NCBI GenBank assembly: GCA_034769895.1
Contig: CM068367.1
Coordinates: forward strand, 1,313,379,046 to 1,313,443,045
Direction: 5' to 3'
DNA length: 64,000 nucleotides
Source of the DNA: Magicicada septendecula
Lineage: Eukaryota; Arthropoda; Insecta; Hemiptera; Cicadidae
The notes below the pieces were generated by a model. That model did not search any database, was not told the DNA's origin, and saw only the letters and a program-made list of their open reading frames with translations. Both the position numbers and the translations under genes were made by a program. Positions 35,401 through 46,819 of the stretch are shown one piece after another (position 1 is the first letter of the stretch; every line of letters begins with the position of its first letter).

Positions 35401-36840
35401 ATCTAAATAATTCTGATACATATTTCTTGGAGATCTATTGAATGAAGATGGTAAAATTACTTTATGGCCAACATTATTGGCATTGGGGTTCAATTCTAAA
35501 TAATCTGTTAAATTGTTGTAAACTTCAGACCTAAGACTTGTTTGATTTTGTCGAATGAAATGTAACCTTGTGCCCTCTATTCTCACATACATATCAACTA
35601 TCCACTGCAGAAATAATTTTTGTGAATGGTGCAACATGCTAAAATCTTCTCTAACTGCAAGTCGATAGGCTGTATACTGAAGCATGGTTAATTTATTTCT
35701 GGGAGCTCTTGAATTAGATGTAGTTGGTACATTATGAGAAATATTGATATGCCACCCAGTATCACCATTTGGAAAAAGTAATGGATACGCTAAAGGTTCC
35801 AATGATGAATCCAAAACAGAGATATTTTTAATGGTACCATTAACTTTTGAAAACGAAACCATATTTCGTTCAAAGGGTGGCTCACCATCAACTGTACTAA
35901 ATATTACTGCTACATCAGTTTGAACTGCATCATTATAACGGCGTAGATCTAAATCACGATTTAGTTTAATGAGCATACAAATTTCTTTATTTTGATTTTC
36001 AACTCTCTAACAATGATCTTTCATTGCAATGAATGACCGAACGAAAGGATTAATGCTTTCCAATTCAAGAGAGATTTCGCGCATTATATTGTTATTGCAT
36101 GTTTGATTATAGTGTTCACGTAATTTATAATTGACAGCAGTGTCAACATCATAAAAATATAATTGCGCATAACATGGTGAGCGACCATATCCAGCAGTCA
36201 TTGGACCTGATCTGTGATAACAAAACATCATGTATTTTTAAATGATACACTCCACGCGTAACTGTATCCGAAATTTTAGCTTCTGAGCTAACCATAGCAA
36301 ATGATGAATTGTATTTACGAATGTTTTCAAAATAATTTTTTACTTTCTTTTTATTGAAGGTTCATTTGAAGTAACTCCATCATACAATGATTTAAAGTAT
36401 TCATTTTGACTTAAGGCCGGTAGTATTGCTTTACCCTTATGACAACATGAAGTGAATGCAGTCCTTTCACCTAAAGTGACCTCAGATTCGAAATGTTTTG
36501 CATTGCAAAACCTGCATTGTAAATGCATTAATCCACAATCAAAAGTATTAAAATTTCTTGGAATGACATTCAGTGCGCATTTAAATGTATCCCTCAAAAT
36601 AATTTCATCATTTTGTATACTATTTACACTATTTAAATTTGCATTTAGTCTATTATCATTTTGACTTTCATGCGAATATTAATTCCTTCTTCTTTGTCTC
36701 TCACTCCGACCCGTCAATGTTATACTATTTACACTATTTAAATTTGCATTTGGTCTATTATCATTTTGACTTTCACGTGAATATATATTCCTTCTTCTTT
36801 GTATCTCACTCCGACCCATCAATGTTCTATGTCGAGGCAT
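32408..36840 (-). pseudogene. Helitron Rep-helicase, copy A (multiple shared stops)
   Basis: Rolling-circle replication initiator fused to a PIF1-type helicase. Start ATG at 36,840-36,838 (MPRHRTLMGRSE). The longest intact stretch (35,976-33,589) holds Rep motif FITMTCNPSWPEI, the HUH box RGLPHAHILL (histidines near 35,150) and the two-tyrosine motif KYIYKYVYKG (near 34,740). Helicase motifs follow: Walker A HAGCGKT (near 33,720), Walker B LIIIDEIS (near 33,495), LLCGDFRQILP, FAMTINKSQGQTF and YVAASRVRS. In-frame stops are TAA 36,681-36,679, TAG 36,009-36,007, TAA 33,591-33,589 and TAG 33,150-33,148. Frame is lost between about 36,340 and 36,230 and again near 32,800. All four stops recur in copy B, and the last two are also visible in copy C. 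Confidence 0.93.
36607..36816 (-). repeat. 105-bp tandem duplication in Helitron N-terminal coding region
   Basis: Two in-frame copies of a 35-codon unit starting GRSEIQRRRN / GRSERQRRRN and sharing ESQNDNR, NANLNSVNSI. The second copy carries the TAA stop. Present in copies A and B. It makes an Arg/Asn-rich leader before the conserved protein. Confidence 0.85.
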
Positions 36841-37271
36841 AATGGAAGTAGGTGCGAATATCTGAATGTAAAAAAAAAATGTAATGAAATTACTGAAACT
36901 AAGATTAGACAGGGTTTAATTTAAAAATAATAAAATGTACTCACTTTTTTGAAACCACCAATAATAATTAGGCAAGAGTAAGTCAATTCAAATTGCTGCT
37001 ACAAAATTTTCCTTTTGCAACAGGTTATATTCAGCAAGCTGTATTTCACTTTCAACTGCACATTAATATATAAAACACAGATATCTAATATACAAAATAT
37101 AAAATAAACGCTTTTTTGCCTTGACATACACTCCACAGACTATTGAAAAAGGAACATTTGAAATCACACAAAATTCACAGCTCATTCAGTCAATCTGTCA
37201 GTAATTATTGTTGGCAACATTTTAAAATTCATTGGCGACAATCTCTACTCTGTGCGACTGTTTGACCACAT

Positions 37272-37365
37272 ACTATTATGTGTTTGACATTGGCAGTATG
37301 AACGTAAACAAACGACAGACTATTATGTGTTTGACATTGGCAGTATGAACGTACACTAAAATGAA
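37272..37365. repeat. 47-bp tandem duplication in Helitron 5' region
   Basis: A unit beginning ACTATTATGTGTTTGACATT occurs at 37,272 and 37,319, next to the foldback insertion site. It is also present in copy B (near 51,255-51,338). Confidence 0.8.
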
Positions 37366-37420
37366 AATCAAATATATTGGAACTTACCGTCTGCGGCTTT
37401 TCAGAAACAGCGTCTTTATA

Positions 37421-37464
37421 AAACTTTACATGTTTCGGGACCCTTGTCCCATCATCAGAAATTT
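37421..37464 (-). ncRNA. Hammerhead-ribozyme-like motif, left foldback arm
   Basis: Minus strand: helix I AAATTT/AAGTTT (one G-T pair), core CTGATGA (37,458-37,452), stem II GGGAC/GTCCC with a 4-nt loop, core GAAA, palindromic helix III ACATGT and cleavage triplet GTA. This follows the minimal hammerhead plan, with helix III closing properly only as a dimer. Confidence 0.62.
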
Positions 37465-37787
37465 AAAAATAATTGAGTATCATTTAAATTTGATACACTT
37501 GTCGAACACTTAAAATATTAAAATCCAATATAAAAATAACTTAATATAACATGATAATATAATATTTACGGCGAGTGCGAAGGTTACCGATGTACATCGT
37601 ATGAAAACCGACCGCGCACTCAAAAACATTGAGTGCGCGGTCGGTTTTCATACGATGTACATCGGTAACCTTCGCACTCGCCGTAAATATTATATTATCA
37701 TGTTATATTAAGTTATTTTTATAATGGATTTTAATATTTTAAGTGTTCGACAAGTGTATCAAATTTAAATGATACACAATTATTTTT

Positions 37788-37831
37788 AAGTTTCTGATGA
37801 TGGGACAAGGGTCCCGAAACATGTAAAGTTT
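37788..37831 (+). ncRNA. Hammerhead-ribozyme-like motif, right foldback arm
   Basis: Mirror image of the left-arm motif: helix I AAGTTT/AAGTTT, CTGATGA at 37,794-37,800, stem II GGGAC/GTCCC, GAAAC at 37,816-37,820, then ATGTA. Transcription of either strand of the foldback would therefore yield one ribozyme-like fold. Confidence 0.62.
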
Positions 37832-38204
37832 TATAAAGACGCTGTTTCTGAAAAGCCGCAGACGGTAAGTTCCAATATATTTGATTGAACAACACGTGGC
37901 TTGGTACTAAACATTTGGGATTTATTCCTTTTAAACATAAAATGAAAAAATTATAATTTTATTGCCTGGCAACAAAATTATTTTATTTTTAACAATTACC
38001 ATTGTTTGAAAAAGTTTAAATGAATTTTCAAGTGCAAATGAATGTTTTATTTTATTTTATTTAATGTATTTGTAACACATATTATATATAAATTTTAGCT
38101 TTCTGCACTCCTTCTCCATATAAACTTTAACTATGCCAAATCTCACACTCCTCCGTGCGCTCAATATGCTTAAAAAGGGGTACAAAGTTTTCTCTTCACG
38201 TATT

Positions 38205-38225
38205 AATATATAGACTAGTGGTCGC
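38205..38225 (-). other. Direct Helitron-Helitron junction (B 3' end joined to A 5' end)
   Basis: On the minus strand, CTAG (38,218-38,215) of copy B is followed at once by TC (38,214-38,213) of copy A. There is no spacer and no A/T target dinucleotide. The same junction recurs at 52,198/52,197. Confidence 0.93.
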
Positions 38226-39032
38226 CCAGTGGTCGAAATTCGACCGTAATTCATTAAATTTTTAAGTTTGAACTTTATTGAGGTTCTTTTGTCAAAGAGT
38301 ATACCTCTATAATCATTGCATATAATTTTTTTGAATTTTGTTCTATTACGTCAGCTGCGAGCGTGTACAAATACGTCATTAGCGTGTGTTGTTTGCCTTA
38401 ATTCCCTGCAATACCTATGAAATTTAAAATTTAATGTTAGTAACAGTTGAAAAAAAAACACAATTACAGCTTGTATTCGTATTTATTTTTTGATATAATT
38501 CATTGTCAGTTTTAATTTTTTCATGTTATTATTGAATCAAATAAACGCTAATAAAAATGAGACTTGACATTCATAGAAGTATAAGATACATTGTTTTCAA
38601 TTCCAGTGGATTACATTTCATTTTTGGTAAGGTACAAAATTCGAAAACAGTTTGAAGATTATCTGCTACAAAGCTTATATAATTTTTTAATTTTTTTTCT
38701 ATGCATTAATTTTTGAGTTATTTGAAAAATATGAAAGATAGGAAAAATGAGGTTTAGCTTGGCTAAGCCATATTTAAAAAGCAATAACGCGTTTTTTGAC
38801 ATTTCCTTGGGTTTTTTTTATTGCCATACTGACCAGGTTTCGCCAAGGCTACACAGTTATTTTGCCTATCTATTTCGAATTATATACAATTTAAATAAAA
38901 AATTAATAAAAAATAAAAAAATACGTGCCTCGTATTTTTTCATATATTTTTCATTAAATCAAAAAACCGGGCGGTTAAAAAAATAAATGTTGTCCATTGA
39001 ACTTAAAATAGTTTGAAAGTGAATTTAATGAT

Positions 39033-39368
39033 TCAGAACTTCTGTGGAAACGATGTTTTTGTAAAAAGTCTTTCATCATTTGCTAAATGCCCTTGGCCAT
39101 TATATTCGGAAATATAAAATCTCAAACCATCGAATGATCGAACTCTACTTGCTGCGACGTACAATTGACCATGTGTAAAAACTGGCTGCCTCAATAAAAT
39201 TCCAATGTTTTCGAATGTTTGTCCTTGAGACTTATTTATTGTCATCGCAAATGCAGGTATAATTGGAAATTGAGTTCTTTGAAAGTTAAATGGTAAAACA
39301 GTACCGGAATATGTTGAATTTATACGTGGAATCAAAATTCTCTTATTGCGTGCGGTTCCAGTTAAAAC
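39033..39368 (-). pseudogene. Helitron helicase C-terminal part, copy B (cut by E2)
   Basis: Encodes VLTGTARNKRILIPR, then AFAMTINKSQGQTF (motif V) and LYVAASRVRSFDGLRFYISE (motif VI), ending FTKTSFPQKF after a frameshift relative to copy A. The upstream part of the gene continues at 46,820 on the other side of E2. Confidence 0.9.
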
Positions 39369-40524
39369 TGTTATGTTCAATTTACATTTTAAATATATAT
39401 AATACAAAAATACAGTTTCCACCTACCTGCAAGGTTTCTTATATTCGGTCCAGAATTCGATAACATGTACGTCAGATGCAAACCTGTGTTAAAGGTTATC
39501 GAAATAACTTACTCTACACATTTTATGAAGAGAAATTATGATTTTTAATTATCAAATATTGCAACGTTAAAAGTTAAATTTTTCCAATAAATTTTCTCAC
39601 ATGGTTTTCCAAATTTTGTTATCCTGGTTCTTACATCTTACTATGGTATCCCTAAATTATATTACTTACATCTATGTAGATAGCCCAGCCTGCATCACAC
39701 ACTCTCACATTATTAACAAACCTTTAACACATTGAATCTAATAATATAAAAATACCCCTCCCCAGCCGGCACGCGGTTTTAGTTCGCACTGTTTGTTTTT
39801 CTCATTTTTGACTTTGTGATGAGTTCCGGCTTTCACGGTTGTTGCTAATTGATAACTATTGGTTTCACTGCCGCCGAATAGTTCACAAAATAGAGTTTTA
39901 AGACTGAAACGTGGAAAAATCTGAAGAGCCCCTTTAGAGCGGTGTCTGGCCAGACACGATCAGTGACGAACTGCTGCATGTGCTTGGTTAAACTGGCGGA
40001 AGCGGCAATTCAATGCCACTGGGTTTTAGTCGCCGTATACAGTTGACTTGCTGCGGCATATCCAGTTTATGCATAGATTATAGCTGGTATATGTGTGTGT
40101 CCAGAGGCCGATATTGGACTTGGTTCCGCTGATGTCATTGGAAAGACCGGATTTAGCCACGACTTCCTGCCGCTCAAACAGCACATTGTGGAATTTTATT
40201 CGTCCTAGGACATCCGGTTTTGTGGCTGGCTGCGTCACTCAGATGTGTAGTGATACAGTTGCGTCTATGTGCTGTTTACACAAGTACAGAGTTCTTAGAA
40301 TTTTGGTGGAGGTAAATTCTTCTGCCGTGTTACACCACTGAAATTGCGCATTGCCTTTGTTCCAAACGCTGTTTCTCAACCTCGTGCTGTTGCTTGGAAA
40401 ATAACGTTGCACAATAATGCAGCTTTACCATACTTTATCCAAACCCGCCCGAAATTGAAATGAATAAAAATATAATTACCCCATACTGTTGAAAATAAAA
40501 ACACCCAAAATTTGACCCGCTACA
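39369..40524 (-). repeat. E2 3' LTR (copy B)
   Basis: 1,156 bp, TG...CA. One G shorter than its partner near 39,449, and T instead of C near 40,489. The same T/C difference separates the two LTRs of copy C. Confidence 0.9.
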
Positions 40525-40574
40525 ATACCCCCTCGATGAGAATTCTGCTGTTCACGACAGAAGAAATCTCATCG
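40525..40574 (-). promoter_or_regulatory. E2 polypurine tract and covarying hairpin (copy B)
   Basis: Element sense ends AGGGGGTAT before the 3' LTR. The hairpin 40,534-40,574 has outer stem CGATGAGA/TCTCATCG; in E1 the second pair is A-T instead of G-C, so both sides changed together. The inner stem CTGTT/GACAG keeps pairing through a G-T wobble. Confidence 0.7.
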
Positions 40575-43500
40575 ATAACCCCAAAGAGGACCGGAGAGGA
40601 ACGGGTGCCAACAACCCCTTGGTTCTTAATCTGCATGGGTACACGACCCCCTGGCTCAGCGACTATGGACTCATCTGAACGAGATCACTGGACTTCTCCG
40701 TAAGAGATCCCAACACCGAGAAATCGACAGACTCGCACCACAGCGCGCCTCGCCTTCTAACACGCTACCCCAAAAATCCTCAATCCCTGGCTAAAATTAT
40801 CCCAGCTCCTCCGCCGATATGGTTCCCCTTTTTGCAAGCTGGGCTGCCTTCAGCAGATACTGGGCTCACACACACTAACATTACATATTACCCTAAGACA
40901 TTAAAATGAAAACTTCCTTTTAAAATTTATTATAAATTTAAACAATTCAAAATTCAAAAAAAAAATAATCTTTTATCAAAAATTCTCTTCCTCTTTTTTC
41001 TAATTTTTGTTTCAAATGACTTAATCTAGACATTTCTAATAACATAAACTCATCCTTATTCTAACAGGATAATCACTTATAGTCTACCAATATAATGCAA
41101 TACAATAAAAGAAACATGGTTAATACACACATAATAAAAGAATCATTATCTAAAATATTCACTCGCTGGCAGGCGAAAAATCAAGTTTTTTTTTTCTCAA
41201 AAAAAATTAAAATTTTCAAAAATTTTAAAATTCAAAAAAAATTTTACATTTGTTCAAAGGTTTCATTTATATTTAGAAATTATTCAAAACTGGTTTAAAG
41301 TGATTAAATAAACAAATAAAATTAATTCCCTACTATACAAGCTTAGTAGGTGTATGACCTCATCAGCTGATCAAAACTAGGTCAAGTCCAAAACCCTTGA
41401 CCTACATATGTTATGTATCCTTTCTGAAAATACATTCAACATCTGTAATATCCTAACTTGAAATGTGAACATAATAAAACAAAATATTTAATATGAACAA
41501 AATATTATTACAAATAATCATCAACTTGACATTTAAATTATTTAAAACAAACAATTCTTAATTTTACATTATTTTCAATTCCATCAAAATTCCTGTCACT
41601 GGTTTCTAAAAAAAAACAATTGTATATTCTTTATCATGAATCTCTCTTTTTGCTTAACAATCTTACGTTAATCTACTGTGGGTGATGTAAATTATTCATT
41701 CTCATTTACTGTATTACTGGATCTGTATACATATATAATCTTTCTCCCTATAGCTCTAATATCAATCGACTTCAATTATCATGACACCCATCTCTATTAA
41801 AACATCTATCAAAACACTCTAAGCCCCACTTACCATTTAACACAAATCGCTACCTTCTCTACATATAAAATACTCTCTAACCCTTTGTATAGGATACGTG
41901 TTTCCCCGCCCCCAAAAAACTCAATTCCCTTATCTGGCGGCCCGGATTCTACCTAAGGCGGCCCCTCCTCACTAAAATCTATTCTAATCCCGTCCCAACC
42001 CTTGTTGCGGACTCCCCAAATACACTACCCCCTAATACAAAATTGCCATCCCCAAAAATCTCAATCTCATTACATTACTACAATTACACAAAATAACCTC
42101 ATTAATTATAAACATAAATATATCATTCAAAACTATACAATTTCTCCATTACTACTGTGTCAGCATCCATATTTCACAAAATTCTGTTACATTACATTAA
42201 CTCAAAAACAACATTACATCATATTCATCTATACATTTTAAATTCAACTTTTCATTCAATTTGGACAGGTCTACATGTCCCATGAAACATTTATCATCCA
42301 TCACTTATCTTTTATTCATTGGCATAAATTACTGCATTTTATTTCTCATATTCTTTTTATCTTTACTTCAAAATGTCTGTAATACGTTAAACATTAATTA
42401 CTTGTAACATTTACAAACCAATATACCAGTGACGTTATTGCTGATCAGCTGATATCCTAACATAATAAAAACACATCTCAAAATTGAACAAATTACATGG
42501 AATATACATATTTATTTTTATTTATTCTCCCTTCTCACCTCATTGTTTCCCCTTTTTTCTGATTCTGATGCTTATGTTAACCTGCCAGACGATTTACTTA
42601 TTGGCTTAAACAAATACACACATAATAAAATTACATATTCTTATCAATGCTTATCTAATAGACAACAATAAAATAATACACTTAAAATTATAGCATGAAC
42701 ACCTTAATTTTAAATATCTAAGCAGCTAGTTACCTGAACAGAGCACAAGCAGTTTTATTTGAATTAAACTTTGAATAAAAAAAACTTTTATGTCATAAGA
42801 TTTTAAAATTCGTGACTCCTTTGCGTCACCTCCCAGCCACACACACTATTTCAGATTATGGAGGACTGTCTCGCCCTTTCGCTTCCACAGAGACTGTATA
42901 TTTTGGAGCAGGTTTTTTACCTCTCCGTGTCTCTGCTTCCGCTGTTAAGTTTGAAAGTTAATGAACATCATCATGTTCTTGTTATAAAATCATACACCCT
43001 TAAAACGGATCTGCCACCGGTCTTGCTGTTCCTCCCCAAACAGAGTGGCAGCCGCTGTTCCCTAGTTCCGGAGATTTCCTCTAATGTCCCCCCAATAAAT
43101 TTCAAATATGTACCAATTTCAAGTCAGCTATGGTCAAGGGACTTGATATGACCATAGCTGGCCGCTAGCCAAAACCACGGTTAGTGCTGGTAAGGCAGTA
43201 ACCGCCCGAAAAGTCGAGGAAATCTAACTTTAATTTCACTGCCTGTTTCATCAATACTCTTATGTGCGACACGTTATTTAATATTGTGTGTAATTTTTTT
43301 TTTTTTTTTTTTTTTACACGTATAAGGTGTGCCGCACATTTATCGCCAGCTCGGCCTCCGATGGAGGTAACACTCACTGCTACCCCCAACCCTTTTCGCT
43401 ACTTGTGAGAGCACAGGCAACCCCCACAATAGCCACTTAATAACTAATTACAATTGAAAACTAATTAAAATTTTTTGTATACATTATCATATAATATTTA

Positions 43501-44209
43501 CATCAATAATCGTCTAACCCATTCATAACCTTTTACCATTTAACTTTCTTGAAATTTTCAAAATTTATTATTGATAATCATTATTTCTCATTTTTCATTT
43601 ATTATTAGAATTTTTTAATTATCTTTATTTATTCAACACACTGATTGCATTAAAATCTCACTATTTCATTAACACCTCAATCACACCTGTAAACAGCTTT
43701 TATTATACATGATTATAAAATTTTTCTACTTACAATTCCTTTAACATGCTATACACACAAAACATAATCACCATCATCTCTGAAACATTTCACAGAATTT
43801 ATTAGCTTCAATTAAATAATTTATCATTCATTACCTACTTTCCATCTCGTAAAACAGACTGAATTTACAAAAAATTTAATTATACAACATTTACATAATC
43901 AATTAAAATATTTAAAATATATCAAATTATTTTAATTAAATTAATTATTAACAATATATAATTCATTACCATCCAAACAATTATAATTCTCTGATTACTT
44001 GTTTTCAAAATTAATTTGGTTTATTTATTTAAATTGCAAGTATTTCAATATTATTATCACAACAATCATCTTACATACACACATGTAAATTCACTAGATT
44101 TTATTTACAACTCTTGTTAATTATTATTCCATTTTTTCCACACTTCTGTCCAAATCTGCCATGTCAAACAACCATAAAACATAATGTTTGTCGTTTATTG
44201 TTTTATATT
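40575..44209 (-). other. E2 non-coding interior (copy B)
   Basis: 3.6 kb without a credible ORF. By eye count, 42,001-42,240 has 9 G and 61 C on the plus strand, so the sense RNA is nearly free of C there. Two blocks are conserved with E1: beside the PPT, and at about 42,830-43,440 around the hairpin 43,125-43,160. A poly-T run lies near 43,298. Confidence 0.7.
43125..43160 (-). other. Conserved hairpin in E2 interior (copy B)
   Basis: 12-bp stem and 12-nt loop identical to E1 13,389-13,424, within a block of about 190 bp that is more alike between E1 and E2 than the surrounding interior. Confidence 0.6.
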
Positions 44210-45478
44210 TTAGCCACCATCGTCAAAGATTAATCTTGGTTTTGTATAGCACTGTTCAATTATATTGACACACATATTGTTGTCTTGTGTGTCATAACCA
44301 AACAATTTCAATTTATCCGTTATACCATAATACATCATGTCAACATCAGTTAGGATTGTCCCGTCTATATCAGTGTTATTTGTTAACGTCAGGTAAATCG
44401 TTTTCTCATTTTTGTATTCCTCAACTACTACGTCAGGTAATTCATTATAGTCAGGTAAGATATTATCAAAATCATTCTCTGTCTCTCTTTCAACAGGTAC
44501 GTATTTCACATGATTCATCATCACCCCTTCTAATATTTTTCTCAATTCATTATACTTTCTTTCTAACTTATATAGTTCTATTTCACTCTCAATACATAAC
44601 CCTCTTTCTTCATAGCACCACATCACACTCTCACAATTATTACGGACAGAGGGTACAACATTATACCACATTACTTCATTTAACAATAAGGGTCTCTTGC
44701 CCTGAAAAAACCACATTAAATCATCATCATCATTATAAACAATAAGGGGAAAATTTGCCCTCTGTCCCCACTCTACTACAACATTATTTTTTCTCTCTCT
44801 CTCTAACTCACTGACCCACATTAACATCTCATAATCACTACATTCTACACTTTCATTAATACTCTCATTATTTATTTTTTCCGTATCACTTTCTGATACC
44901 AATTTCTCAAACACATTATTATTCTCAATATTAAATTCGTTATTTTTGACATTATTGTAATTATTTGTTACCTCTTTATCTGGCACTACATTCTTGTATT
45001 TGTCATTACAGGTTTCATTTGTATTATTCTTATCTGGATTCATCACATGTACTCCCATTCGCTCCACACTCTGTTCTAATTTATTCAAACTGGATCTTAT
45101 TATTTCGTTCGTACTTTCTACACATTTACTCATTTCTTGTATTTCATGTTTCAACTCTTTATTCTGATTTTTTAGTAACTCCTCAAAACTATTCTTTTGA
45201 ATATCGAACTTCTTATTTATACTACTTTTGAATTCCTGCATCTCGTTTTTCTGTTCATCAGATCTATTTTTAATGAGATTAAATAAATCATTTAATGACA
45301 GCTCTTTTTCTCTTGTATTTATTTTAATTGGTATGGGAGTAGAAATCGCTCCCGGCGAACTAATTATGGATACTTCTACATTCTGCTCGTCTATTGACCT
45401 TGCTTCCGTTTGAATACCGGAGTCTATCTGACTCTCGGTCTGACTGTCAGATAAGCTGACTTCATTGTTATCTGCCAT
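44210..45478 (-). CDS. E2 gag-position protein, 422 residues (copy B)
   Basis: Intact ORF from ATG at 45,478, about 165 bp after the primer-binding-like site. N-terminus is Ser/Glu-rich. Residues about 60-142 look like a coiled coil ([41 protein letters not shown]). An Asn-rich linker follows, then an acidic conserved core with [15 protein letters not shown] (about 226-240), and the C-terminus KPRLIFDDGG. No zinc knuckle, protease or RT. Position suggests a Gag-like particle or RNA-binding protein, but no known domain is recognised. The E1 homologue keeps the same architecture despite about half the residues differing, which suggests selection on the protein. It is identical in copy C. Confidence 0.8.
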   Translation of the reverse strand: MADNNEVSLSDSQTESQIDSGIQTEARSIDEQNVEVSIISSPGAISTPIPIKINTREKELSLNDLFNLIKNRSDEQKNEMQEFKSSINKKFDIQKNSFEELLKNQNKELKHEIQEMSKCVESTNEIIRSSLNKLEQSVERMGVHVMNPDKNNTNETCNDKYKNVVPDKEVTNNYNNVKNNEFNIENNNVFEKLVSESDTEKINNESINESVECSDYEMLMWVSELERERKNNVVVEWGQRANFPLIVYNDDDDLMWFFQGKRPLLLNEVMWYNVVPSVRNNCESVMWCYEERGLCIESEIELYKLERKYNELRKILEGVMMNHVKYVPVERETENDFDNILPDYNELPDVVVEEYKNEKTIYLTLTNNTDIDGTILTDVDMMYYGITDKLKLFGYDTQDNNMCVNIIEQCYTKPRLIFDDGG

Positions 45479-45644
45479 TCTTACTTTTTTATAATACTTG
45501 TGCGTATATATACTATAATCAATATGTAATCTACTATATAGCCAATTTTGTGCGAATGACGCACTTTTAATTTTATTCCGCTAACCTAACAACACACGTT
45601 TGCATCTTTGTAGATGTTGAATTTAATTAATTTATTAAATTCGT

Positions 45645-45661
45645 TCCTGTCACGGGCGCCA
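45645..45661 (-). promoter_or_regulatory. E2 primer-binding-like site (copy B)
   Basis: In sense, TGGCGCCCGTGACAGGA begins one base after the 5' LTR. TGG complements the tRNA CCA end and TGGCGCCC is typical of lysine-type primer sites, though the exact tRNA is not determined. Confidence 0.6.
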
Positions 45662-45662
45662 A

Positions 45663-46819
45663 TGTTATGTTCAATTTACATTTTAAATATATATAATACA
45701 AAAATACAGTTTCCACCTACCTGCAAGGTTTCTTATATTCGGGTCCAGAATTCGATAACATGTACGTCAGATGCAAACCTGTGTTAAAGGTTATCGAAAT
45801 AACTTACTCTACACATTTTATGAAGAGAAATTATGATTTTTAATTATCAAATATTGCAACGTTAAAAGTTAAATTTTTCCAATAAATTTTCTCACATGGT
45901 TTTCCAAATTTTGTTATCCTGGTTCTTACATCTTACTATGGTATCCCTAAATTATATTACTTACATCTATGTAGATAGCCCAGCCTGCATCACACACTCT
46001 CACATTATTAACAAACCTTTAACACATTGAATCTAATAATATAAAAATACCCCTCCCCAGCCGGCACGCGGTTTTAGTTCGCACTGTTTGTTTTTCTCAT
46101 TTTTGACTTTGTGATGAGTTCCGGCTTTCACGGTTGTTGCTAATTGATAACTATTGGTTTCACTGCCGCCGAATAGTTCACAAAATAGAGTTTTAAGACT
46201 GAAACGTGGAAAAATCTGAAGAGCCCCTTTAGAGCGGTGTCTGGCCAGACACGATCAGTGACGAACTGCTGCATGTGCTTGGTTAAACTGGCGGAAGCGG
46301 CAATTCAATGCCACTGGGTTTTAGTCGCCGTATACAGTTGACTTGCTGCGGCATATCCAGTTTATGCATAGATTATAGCTGGTATATGTGTGTGTCCAGA
46401 GGCCGATATTGGACTTGGTTCCGCTGATGTCATTGGAAAGACCGGATTTAGCCATGACTTCCTGCCGCTCAAACAGCACATTGTGGAATTTTATTCGTCC
46501 TAGGACATCCGGTTTTGTGGCTGGCTGCGTCACTCAGATGTGTAGTGATACAGTTGCGTCTATGTGCTGTTTACACAAGTACAGAGTTCTTAGAATTTTG
46601 GTGGAGGTAAATTCTTCTGCCGTGTTACACCACTGAAATTGCGCATTGCCTTTGTTCCAAACGCTGTTTCTCAACCTCGTGCTGTTGCTTGGAAAATAAC
46701 GTTGCACAATAATGCAGCTTTACCATACTTTATCCAAACCCGCCCGAAATTGAAATGAATAAAAATATAATTACCCCATACCGTTGAAAATAAAAACACC
46801 CAAAATTTGACCCGCTACA
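45663..46819 (-). repeat. E2 5' LTR (copy B)
   Basis: 1,157 bp, TG...CA, pairs with 39,369-40,524. Expected promoter for leftward transcription. The short frames in its GC-richer core are repeats of those in the other LTRs and are not genes. Confidence 0.9.

Larger units (their letters stand above)
37368..37937. mobile_element. Penelope-type foldback element with 11-bp target duplication (in Helitron A)
   Basis: 570-bp insertion flanked by TAAAATGAAAA (37,357-37,367 and 37,938-37,948). Almost all of it is a near-perfect palindrome: arms of about 257 bp centred on a 7-nt spacer (37,623-37,629), followed by a 50-bp tail also seen at the window start. Each arm carries one hammerhead-like motif. 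The structure fits two terminal repeats of a Penelope-like element joined head-to-head with no coding sequence. Confidence 0.75.
31620..38214 (-). mobile_element. Helitron copy A (3'-most unit of the array, 6.6 kb)
   Basis: Minus-strand Helitron. The 3' end is CTAG (31,620-31,623), preceded by a hairpin (31,636-31,650) whose foot is 12 nt from CTAG, the classic arrangement. The 5' end is TCTATATATTAATACGTG at 38,214-38,197. It encodes a dead Rep-helicase (32,408-36,840) and carries a Penelope-type foldback (37,368-37,937) between the 5' end and the gene. There is no inserted LTR element. Its 5' TC abuts directly the 3' CTAG of copy B. Confidence 0.92.
39369..46819 (-). mobile_element. LTR retrotransposon E2, copy in Helitron B (7.45 kb, non-autonomous)
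   Basis: LTRs 39,369-40,524 and 45,663-46,819 (TG...CA), with target duplication AAAC on both sides (39,365-39,368 and 46,820-46,823). Copy A of the Helitron shows the empty site at about 32,740. Sense is minus: 5' LTR at right, primer-binding-like site, one ORF of 422 codons, 3.7 kb of non-coding interior, PPT, 3' LTR. No protease, RT, RNase H or integrase is present, so enzymes must come in trans. The LTRs differ at only a few positions, indicating a very recent insertion. Confidence 0.9.

Noticed and set aside
33148-36681. Helitron stop codons as possible introns
   Set aside because: The frame and protein homology continue directly after each single stop codon, with no splice signals, so they are nonsense mutations.
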